13,146 bases of DNA, taken from assembly GCA_011389755.1 (NCBI GenBank), contig JAABTR010000249.1:1-13146 (forward strand), given 5' to 3'. This document shows positions 1 through 6,665 of the stretch, piece by piece; the stretch's first letter is position 1; each line of letters begins with the position of its first letter. The stretch is from Deltaproteobacteria bacterium (lineage in GTDB: Bacteria > Myxococcota_A > Polyangia > JAAYKL01). The notes beneath the pieces are model-generated. The model did not search any database and was not told where the DNA came from. It saw only the letters and a list, made by a program, of their open reading frames with translations. The position numbers and the translations under genes were made by a program.

Positions 1-15
1 ACGGGGCTTTTTTTT
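1..15 (+). terminator. Partial rho-independent terminator at the window edge
   Basis: The window opens with GGGGC (3-7) followed by eight T residues (8-15). This is the usual right arm and T-tract of an intrinsic terminator read on the plus strand, with its left arm outside the window. It would end a gene arriving from the left, convergent with receptor A1, whose stop codon is only 28 bases away. Because the other arm cannot be seen, this is only suggestive; the flanking GGGC/GCCC with an A-rich loop on the minus strand is a weaker reading. Confidence 0.3.
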
Positions 16-42
16 CGCCCTGAATCGAGGCTCACGCTTCAT

Positions 43-2157
43 TCAAAGCAAAGTCGTGGGGCCTTCGCCAACGAGGCCCAGGAGGTGATTAACGGTGTGG
101 TCGAGGTTTTGGGACGCTGAGGTTATCTTTTGTCCAACCAGTTGGTTGTCTTTAACCGCACCTTCGATATTCGAGACCTCTTTGATGATGTGGGAGAGGC
201 TGTTTGCACGGTTTTGGAGATTGACAGAGATATCTTCGGCCATGGTTACGTTTGCTTCGATAGCGCGGCTCAAGACAAGCGCGAGCTCTGAGACGTGTTG
301 GATGCTCCGTTGACTGTCCTCGGTTTTCTGTGCCGATGAGCGAGTCATTTGGATGATGTCGGTAATCGATTCTTTAAAAACACTGAGCATCCCGTCTATT
401 TCCACAGTGGCTTCTTTGGATTCTTGAGCCAGGTTTTTGACCTCCTGAGCGATGACGGCGAATCCGGTGCCGAACTCCCCAGCCGAGGCGGACTCGATGG
501 ACGCGTTGACGGCTAGCATCTTGGACTGCTCTGCTATGGAGCCGACGGAGCTGACGATATTTTCGAGATCGGAGAGGCTCGTCATGAGTTTTTCCGATGT
601 CTCGAAGATGAGCTCGGCGTCGTGTTTGACCAATGAGACTTCATTTTTCGTGTTGTCCATGGCCCGCGTCGTGTCCAGGGCGACGCTCATGTTCTCCCGC
701 GCGGCTGTCGTGATGCGATGCGTGCTGACCTTGATGGATTTGACCATGTCGGACAGGTCATCGGCGAAGTTGGATACGTCTTCGACTGAAGAGGTGACGG
801 CGTCTCCCGAGCTGACCAGCTTTACGGTGGCGTCTGTGACGCCATGCGAGACCGAAGAGACATAGTCTGCAATCTTCTTTATCTCGGAAAAGTTGTGAAA
901 ACGCTCCGCCGCCAAGGCGAGCTGTGCTTCTCGAGATTGTTGTCTCTCCTTGATGAGGGCTCTGAGGCGGTCTCCGGTGGCGAAGCCGAAAAGAAGCGCC
1001 AGAGTCGCTGCGCCGATATTGAGGCACTGCTCAGAGATGAACCCCTCGGGGATAGCCCCAAAAGAGCGCAGCACGGCGACGACAACCATGGCGGCGAAGG
1101 AAAGCCAGCCCAGAAAAAAGAAACGCGCCGGCTCGTAGCCTATTTTCCAGACCCAAAAGGCTTGGAACCATAGGATAACCGCCCCGAGGAACACGAAGAG
1201 CAAGGAGATGCGAGTCGTGAGAGTGATCGGCCCGACAAGAGAGGCTGCCATCGCAAGAGAAAAAAGGGCCAAGAGAAACAAAAGCACTTTGTCGAGACGT
1301 GGAGTTCTTTTCTTCGTGTGCAAAAAAAACCGGGTGAAGATGACTGATGTTATCGCAAAAAAACAAACGAGAAAGGGGATCGACCTGCTCGCCCAGGCCG
1401 GCGCATCGGGCCACAAGAACTGAAAAGAGTGGCCGGTCATAGAAGAGGTGAACAAAATGCACGACGTTAAAAAAAACGAGTAGTAAAAGTAGAGACTATC
1501 CCGGGTTATGAGACCCAAGAGGAAGTTGTACAACAGTAGCACGATGAGCCAGCCGAAGAGGAAGCCAAAGGCCAGCTCGTCGGAGATGATGTGACTCTGA
1601 AAGTCGTTGCTTGGCCTCAGCCAAAGAGGAACGCGCAGAGATGAAGTGGTTTGCGCTCGAAGGTAGACTGTCTTTCGTTGGCCCGGGTCGAGTTCGTAGG
1701 AGAATGTGACGTTGCGAAAAGGGAGCTCCCGCCTCGAAAAAGGAAGGGAATCGCCCGAGACACTGCAGGACCAATGCTCCGCAGATGGTGATTTACTGCA
1801 CGAGGTCAGCGTGTCGATGAGGGGGTAGCCGACCTCGAGGATGACCCTTTTGGCGGCTTTGGAGTCATTGGACAGCGCAAAGCGAAACCAGTAGGCAGAG
1901 TCAGTGTATCCGAAGTTGGGAACGGAGTCGGTGCTCGGTTTAAAGGAATCGGAGGCACCCGCGGCTCGCTCGATGCCGGCGGACTTGGCTTCGTCTTCCC
2001 AGTACTCGATTTTGGTGCCGATGCTCGTCCCGGAGAAGCTGTCATCGATAGCAATGACCGGAGGATCAGCCGACGCCGGCGTTTCGAGCAAGAGCGCCCC
2101 AGTCAAAAAAGTGGTCAAGAACAGGACAGGGCCGTGTTTTCTCCGATGTGTCGTCAT
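43..2157 (-). CDS. 7TMR-DISM chemoreceptor-like protein, A-type copy 1 (A1)
   Basis: The 704-residue product is a membrane receptor expected to sense an unknown ligand in the periplasm and signal through an MCP-type cytoplasmic hairpin. A signal peptide occupies residues 1-30 (likely cleavage after PASA). A 7TMR-DISMED2-type sensor domain follows (about 45-185; NFGYTDSAYWFRF and GYPLID motifs, Cys120 and Cys131), then seven hydrophobic segments between about 194 and 396, then a coiled coil (about 400-700) whose tip starts at Glu543 (EQSKMLAVNASIESASAGEF). No HAMP lies between TM7 and the hairpin, and the tip has Ser where MCPs normally have Arg. The ATG overlaps the stop of B1 (ATGA) and has GGGGGA six bases upstream, so translation is probably coupled. 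Ligand and kinase partner are unknown. Its closest relative here is A2. Confidence 0.95.
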   Translation of the reverse strand: MTTHRRKHGPVLFLTTFLTGALLLETPASADPPVIAIDDSFSGTSIGTKIEYWEDEAKSAGIERAAGASDSFKPSTDSVPNFGYTDSAYWFRFALSNDSKAAKRVILEVGYPLIDTLTSCSKSPSAEHWSCSVSGDSLPFSRRELPFRNVTFSYELDPGQRKTVYLRAQTTSSLRVPLWLRPSNDFQSHIISDELAFGFLFGWLIVLLLYNFLLGLITRDSLYFYYSFFLTSCILFTSSMTGHSFQFLWPDAPAWASRSIPFLVCFFAITSVIFTRFFLHTKKRTPRLDKVLLFLLALFSLAMAASLVGPITLTTRISLLFVFLGAVILWFQAFWVWKIGYEPARFFFLGWLSFAAMVVVAVLRSFGAIPEGFISEQCLNIGAATLALLFGFATGDRLRALIKERQQSREAQLALAAERFHNFSEIKKIADYVSSVSHGVTDATVKLVSSGDAVTSSVEDVSNFADDLSDMVKSIKVSTHRITTAARENMSVALDTTRAMDNTKNEVSLVKHDAELIFETSEKLMTSLSDLENIVSSVGSIAEQSKMLAVNASIESASAGEFGTGFAVIAQEVKNLAQESKEATVEIDGMLSVFKESITDIIQMTRSSAQKTEDSQRSIQHVSELALVLSRAIEANVTMAEDISVNLQNRANSLSHIIKEVSNIEGAVKDNQLVGQKITSASQNLDHTVNHLLGLVGEGPTTLL

Positions 2158-4394
2158 AGCTCGTCCCCCACCAGGGCCGATAATCTTTTTACATTATCAT
2201 CGAGGCCAAAGGCGCCTTTGATAAATTCATCCCGAATGATCTGGTTGGCATGAACCGCTTTTTCGACCTCTTCGATGATTGAGAGGATGTCCGAGATGCG
2301 CGCGGCGTTGTTTTCGAGGCTGGAAGAGATTTCGCCGGCCATGCGGGCATTTCCATGGAGGGTTTTGCTAAGGCGGGTCGCGAGTGACGAGGCGTCTTGG
2401 ATTTTTCGAAGGCTCGCGTCCGCCTTGTCCAAAGACGCGCGGGTCATTTTTGCGATCTTCGTGATGGAAAAGCGAAGCTCCGAGAGGATGGCTTCGATTT
2501 GGATCGTGGCCTCCTTGGACTGCTCAGCCAAACTTTTGACCTCCTTGGCCACGTCTGAGAAGCCCGCGCCGTACTGTCCCGCCATGGCCGCTTCGATGGA
2601 GGCGTTGACGGCCAAGATTTTTGATTGTTCAGCGATAGATTGGACTGAGCGGACGGTTCTACTAAGCGGAATCACGCTCTCGAGCAGATCGCTCGAGGTG
2701 TGGGCGATGCGATCTGCGTCCATCTTTATTTGGGAGACATCCGTGGCGGACATTTCCATGGCCGAAGTGGTGTCCACCGCAGTGCTCGCGTTGTCTTCGG
2801 CCGCAGAGACGATTTTTTGGGAGCTCGTCTTGATGGTCACCACCATTTCGCCCAGGTCGTTGGCGTAGTCCATGACAGAAGCGACCGATTGGGTCACCGT
2901 GGCGCCAGAGGTGATGAGCGATGCCACAGAGATGTTTAGAGTCTGGGAGACCGATGCGATTTCTTCGCAGACGCGCCTTATCTCGGAGAGGTTGCGGTAG
3001 CGCTCCTTGACCATCTCGAGCTCGGCTTGCTTGGTGGTCTCCTTTTCGATAGCGATCCCTCGGATTCTGTCACCAAGGGCAAAGGCCATCATCAAAGCCT
3101 GGACGGCGACGCCGACGTTGAGTCCTTGTTCGGCGATAAAGCCCACCTGCATGACGCCTATGGTTCTAAGAACGGAAGTTATGGCGCCGATGGTGAAGGC
3201 CACGTTGGCCAGGGCCAAAAATCTCGCGGGACGAAATCCTGAGAACCAGATCTTGAAGGGCGCGATAAGTAAGAAGATGGATGCCAAAACAATGGCCAAG
3301 AGGCCTATCCGCGTAAAGGTCGGAACGTCGCCGAGAGCGCCTCCCAGTGCGACCGCAGAGAAAAGGACCAAGAGCCCGAGGAGGCCTTTGTCGATCTTTG
3401 GAGACGTCGCTTTGGTCTCCAAAAAGAACTTGGGAAACAGACAGCTGGTAATGCCGAACAGGCCGACGAGGATCGGCGCCGAGCGATCGGTGAGCCAGGG
3501 CACGTCCGACCACAGATACTGAAAGCCGTGTCCCGAGAGCGCGGCTGAGAAAAGAATGCCCATGGCGAGGTGGGCGGAAAAAAGAACGTAAATTTTGTCC
3601 CGCGTCACCGCCCACAAGAGGAGGTTGTGGATGAGCATCACGAAGAGCCAGCCGAAAAGCAGACCCCAGCCGAGCTGCGAGATGATCTGCGAGCTTTCAA
3701 ATTTTTTAGTGGTCGACAGGGTCATGGGGACCCGCATCGACGAGCTCGTCTTGACGCCCAGGTACACCCACCTGTTTTCGCCTTTTGCGAGGTCGATTGG
3801 GAAGACGTGGTCGGGGGAGCGGATTTCGCGAGTCTCGAAGGGGAGAGCGTCTCCGCCCTCCCGGCACTCCCACGGGCCTTGCCTGGGTCCGATGCACATC
3901 TTAATCCGATCGAGCACGGGGTAAGGTATGGCGAGGATGAGACGGGTGGTGTCGCCTGTCTCGTTTTGAAGGCGAAAGCGAAACCAGAAAGCGGAATCGG
4001 TGTAGTTGAAGTTGGGAGCGATCTGCTCGACCGGTTTGAACGCGCCTTCTTCGGCCGCGAGAGTAACTGTGGCTTCGCCGGAAGGGTCTTCCCAGTACTG
4101 GCTCAGCGGCGCGAGCGCGATAGATTCGAAGTACGGGTTGAGTGTAACAACAACAGGATCTTCGCTCTTTTTTGAGGGTGGTTGCGCGCCTGTGGGGTTC
4201 GAGGTTTCGTGTGAGGCCACTTTTTTTGAGAGGCTGTCTCGCTCTTGGGATGATTTTGACGCCCTTGGGTCAGTTTCGGCGCAACCGATACACAAAATCA
4301 CGAGACACAAGGCGGATGCCGCGTGCCCGAGTCGTCGTTCAAAATCGAAAGCCGTTGAAAGAGCCAAGAGTTTCGTTTCCCGCTTCTTGTTCAT
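2154..4394 (-). CDS. 7TMR-DISM chemoreceptor-like lipoprotein, B-type copy 1 (B1)
   Basis: The 746-residue receptor has a lipoprotein-type signal: a basic n-region, a hydrophobic stretch and CIGC with Cys38 as the likely lipidated residue (Cys at -3 is unusual). A hydrophilic Ser/Lys/Pro linker runs from about 39 to 80. It is followed by a DISMED2-type domain (about 85-230; NFNYTDSAFWFRF, Cys167 and Cys177), seven hydrophobic segments (about 240-440) and an MCP-like coiled-coil hairpin (about 445-740) with its tip at Glu589. The tip reads EAAMAGQYG, with Met and Gln where MCPs normally have Arg and Glu. There is no HAMP and no CheR-binding pentapeptide at the C-terminus. The ATG has only a weak upstream ribosome site. 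The gene leads the B1-A1 unit and follows A2 after 150 bases. Its linker makes it 14 residues longer than B2. Confidence 0.95.
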   Translation of the reverse strand: MNKKRETKLLALSTAFDFERRLGHAASALCLVILCIGCAETDPRASKSSQERDSLSKKVASHETSNPTGAQPPSKKSEDPVVVTLNPYFESIALAPLSQYWEDPSGEATVTLAAEEGAFKPVEQIAPNFNYTDSAFWFRFRLQNETGDTTRLILAIPYPVLDRIKMCIGPRQGPWECREGGDALPFETREIRSPDHVFPIDLAKGENRWVYLGVKTSSSMRVPMTLSTTKKFESSQIISQLGWGLLFGWLFVMLIHNLLLWAVTRDKIYVLFSAHLAMGILFSAALSGHGFQYLWSDVPWLTDRSAPILVGLFGITSCLFPKFFLETKATSPKIDKGLLGLLVLFSAVALGGALGDVPTFTRIGLLAIVLASIFLLIAPFKIWFSGFRPARFLALANVAFTIGAITSVLRTIGVMQVGFIAEQGLNVGVAVQALMMAFALGDRIRGIAIEKETTKQAELEMVKERYRNLSEIRRVCEEIASVSQTLNISVASLITSGATVTQSVASVMDYANDLGEMVVTIKTSSQKIVSAAEDNASTAVDTTSAMEMSATDVSQIKMDADRIAHTSSDLLESVIPLSRTVRSVQSIAEQSKILAVNASIEAAMAGQYGAGFSDVAKEVKSLAEQSKEATIQIEAILSELRFSITKIAKMTRASLDKADASLRKIQDASSLATRLSKTLHGNARMAGEISSSLENNAARISDILSIIEEVEKAVHANQIIRDEFIKGAFGLDDNVKRLSALVGDEL
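2164..2169 (-). promoter_or_regulatory. Ribosome binding site of A1
   Basis: GGGGGA sits six bases before the A1 ATG, inside the codons for the last residues of B1 (GlyAspGlu). The same arrangement recurs before A2, which supports the ATG chosen for A1 and translational coupling of the pair. Confidence 0.6.
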
Positions 4395-4419
4395 CGATCC
4401 GGTTGTAAAAAACGCAGAC

Positions 4420-4462
4420 TTTTGATCGACAGACGAATTCGTTTTTTCTAGTCAGATCAAAA
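4420..4462. repeat. Inverted repeat with nested palindrome in the B1 leader
   Basis: TTTTGATCGAC (4420-4430) faces GTCAGATCAAAA (4451-4462), an inverted repeat broken by one extra A. Between the arms is a perfect 10-bp palindrome, ACGAATTCGT (4433-4442). The structure lies between the candidate promoter and the B1 start codon, so it would be in the 5' leader of the B1-A1 mRNA or act as a double-stranded operator. A related single half-site, GTTAGATCAA, is at 8902-8911 upstream of B2. The function is unknown; no U-tract makes it a convincing minus-strand terminator. Confidence 0.45.
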
Positions 4463-4470
4463 CAACATTA

Positions 4471-4498
4471 ATTGTGAGGTCTTTTGAGGAGGGGTCAA
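4471..4498 (-). promoter_or_regulatory. Candidate promoter of the B1-A1 unit
   Basis: Read on the minus strand, TTGACC (4493-4498) and CACAAT (4471-4476) are separated by 16 bases, matching the sigma-70 consensus hexamers at 5/6 and 4/6. The -10 ends 77 bases before the B1 ATG. A very similar element lies 78 bases before the B2 ATG, and this conserved placement is the best support. No clear terminator separates A2 from B1, so read-through from the upstream unit is also possible. Confidence 0.5.
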
Positions 4499-4544
4499 AA
4501 CACAAAAATAGCCTGGCGTGGGTTTGGGGGATTCCGGTGGGCTC

Positions 4545-6665
4545 TCATTTTTCACCGGTGCCCTGGGGCGAGTCACTCACGAGGTCCAGGAGGTGTTTGA
4601 CGGTGAGGTCGAGGCGCTTCGCCGCCGCGTTGATCGTACCCCCAACCGATTGATTGTCACTGACCGCGCCTTCTATTACTGAGACCTCGCTCACGATGCG
4701 AGCGAGGCTGTGCGTATGGTTTTGGAGATTGGAAGAGATCGTCTGGGACATGGCGTGGTTTTCTTCGATCGCCTGACTCAAAACGAGAGCAAGGTCCAAC
4801 ACGTGTTGGATGCTTCTTCGGCTGTCTTCGGTTTTTTGCGCAGAAGAACGCGTCATTTGTATGATGTCGGTTATGGATTCTTTGAAAACACCGAGCATGG
4901 CGCCGATCTCGACGGTGGCTTCCTTGGATTCTTGGGCGAGGTTCTTGACCTCTTGAGCGATGACGGAGAATCCGCTGCCGAACTCGCCTGCTGCAGCCGA
5001 CTCGATCGACGCGTTGACGGCGAGGATCTTCGATTGTTCGGCTATTGAGCCGACAGAGCTGATGATATCGTCGAGGTCGGACAGGCTGGTGATGAGCTTT
5101 TCCGACGTCTCGAAGATGAGCTCGGAGTCGTTTTTAACCAAAGAGACTTCGTTTTTCGTATCTTCCATCGCTCGCGTGGTGTCCCGCGCGACGCTCATGT
5201 TCTCCAGCGCGGCTTTTGTAATGCGATTGGTGCTCGTCTTGATGGTGCGGACCATGTCGGAGAGGTCACCCGCAAAGTTGGAGACGTCCGTTACCGAAGA
5301 TGTCACGGCGCCTCCAGAGGTGACGAGCCTCGAGGACGCGTCTGTGATGCCGCCGGAAACCGAAGAGACATAAGCGGCAATGTTTTTTATCTCAAAGAAG
5401 TTGTGAAAACGCTCCGCTGCCAAGGCGAGCTGCGCCTCCCGAGAGCGCTGCCTCTCTCGAATGAGATCGCTCAGACGGTCTCCGCTCGCGAACGCGATGA
5501 GCAGCGCCAGCATGGCAGCGCCGATATTGAGGCACTGTTCGGAGATAAAACCTTCGGGCATCCAGCCGACCGTGCGCAGCACCGCCACGACGCACGCGGA
5601 TGAGAAGAACAGCCAGCCAAACGCTAAGAAACGCGCCGGCTTGTATCCATTTATCCAAATGAAGATGGTCTGGAAAAGCAAAAAAACAGCGCCTGTGAAG
5701 ACCAAAACTAAAGCGGCGCGGGTGGCGAGGCGAATCGGACCCCACAAAGACATCGCGATGACGAAGATAAATCCGATAAGGAAAAGGAGCAGAACCTTGT
5801 CGAGACGCGGCGATCTTTTTTTTGTATCAAGGAAGAAACGGTTGAAGAAAACAGATGTTACAGAGAAGAAGCCAATCAGAGCGGGGATGGCGCTGCTCGC
5901 CCAGAAGGTCGCATTGGGCCACAAAAATTGGAAAGCGTGGCCTGTCATGGACGCGATGAAAAAGATGCACGCTGTGACGAACAGACAATAGTAGAAGTAG
6001 AGCGCATCCCGTGTGATCAGCCCCAAGAGGAAATTGTACAAGAACATCACGAGGAGCCAGCCGAAGAGGAGACCAAAGGCTAGCTCGTCAGAGATGATAT
6101 GACTCTGAAAATCGGTGCGCGACCACAGCCACAGAGGAAGCCGAAGAGATGACGTCGTTTTAGCCCGCAGGTAGACGGTTTTTTGTTGTCCCGGCTGGAG
6201 CTCGTAGGAGAAGGTCACATTTCTAAAGAGCAGCTCCCGATCGGAGAAAGGAAATGAGTCGCCCGAAGTACCGCACGCCCAGTCTTCTTCCGATAAAGAT
6301 TTGCTGCACGACGTCAGGGTGTCGATGAGGGGGTAGCCCACTTCGAGCACGACTCGTTTTTTGGTTTTTGACTCATTGGAGAGCGCAAAGCGAAACCAGT
6401 AGGCCGAGTGGGTGTATCCGAAGTTGGGAACCGAGTCGGTGCTTGGTTTGAAAGAATCCAAAGCAGCTGCGGCTTGGTCGACACCCGCGGACTTTGTTTC
6501 GTCTTCCCAGTACTCGATTTTGGAGCCGATGCTCATCCCAGAGAAAGTGTCATCTAGAGCAATCACCGGAGGATCGGCCGAGGCCGATGTGCCGAGTAAA
6601 AGAGCAAAAGTTGTCGTAATAACGAAGAAAAGGACAGGGCCACGCGTTCTTCGAGATGGGATCAT
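4545..6665 (-). CDS. 7TMR-DISM chemoreceptor-like protein, A-type copy 2 (A2)
   Basis: The 706-residue paralogue of A1 aligns without visible gaps through the first ~690 residues: signal peptide 1-30 (cleavage after SASA), DISMED2-type sensor domain (about 45-185, Cys120 and Cys131), seven membrane segments (about 194-396) and a coiled-coil signalling hairpin with its tip again at Glu543. The tip has Ala (ESAAAGEF) where A1 has Ser and canonical MCPs have Arg. The last residues differ from A1 (PQGTGEK against PTTLL). No HAMP is visible. The ATG overlaps the stop of B2 (ATGA) and is preceded by GGGGGA, as in A1. The natural reading is a receptor made together with B2 and possibly pairing with it. 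The ligand and partner proteins cannot be inferred from the window. Confidence 0.95.
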   Translation of the reverse strand: MIPSRRTRGPVLFFVITTTFALLLGTSASADPPVIALDDTFSGMSIGSKIEYWEDETKSAGVDQAAAALDSFKPSTDSVPNFGYTHSAYWFRFALSNESKTKKRVVLEVGYPLIDTLTSCSKSLSEEDWACGTSGDSFPFSDRELLFRNVTFSYELQPGQQKTVYLRAKTTSSLRLPLWLWSRTDFQSHIISDELAFGLLFGWLLVMFLYNFLLGLITRDALYFYYCLFVTACIFFIASMTGHAFQFLWPNATFWASSAIPALIGFFSVTSVFFNRFFLDTKKRSPRLDKVLLLFLIGFIFVIAMSLWGPIRLATRAALVLVFTGAVFLLFQTIFIWINGYKPARFLAFGWLFFSSACVVAVLRTVGWMPEGFISEQCLNIGAAMLALLIAFASGDRLSDLIRERQRSREAQLALAAERFHNFFEIKNIAAYVSSVSGGITDASSRLVTSGGAVTSSVTDVSNFAGDLSDMVRTIKTSTNRITKAALENMSVARDTTRAMEDTKNEVSLVKNDSELIFETSEKLITSLSDLDDIISSVGSIAEQSKILAVNASIESAAAGEFGSGFSVIAQEVKNLAQESKEATVEIGAMLGVFKESITDIIQMTRSSAQKTEDSRRSIQHVLDLALVLSQAIEENHAMSQTISSNLQNHTHSLARIVSEVSVIEGAVSDNQSVGGTINAAAKRLDLTVKHLLDLVSDSPQGTGEK

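Noticed and set aside
2275..4175. Long open frames on the plus strand opposite B1 (up to 201 codons)
   Set aside because: They lie wholly antisense to a well-supported receptor, have equivalents opposite B2 because the DNA is duplicated, and show no recognisable domain or ribosome site.
4534..4558. Inverted repeat CCGGTG/CACCGG at the A2 stop, considered as a terminator
   Set aside because: The stem is six bases, overlaps the A2 coding end and is not followed by a U-tract on the minus strand.
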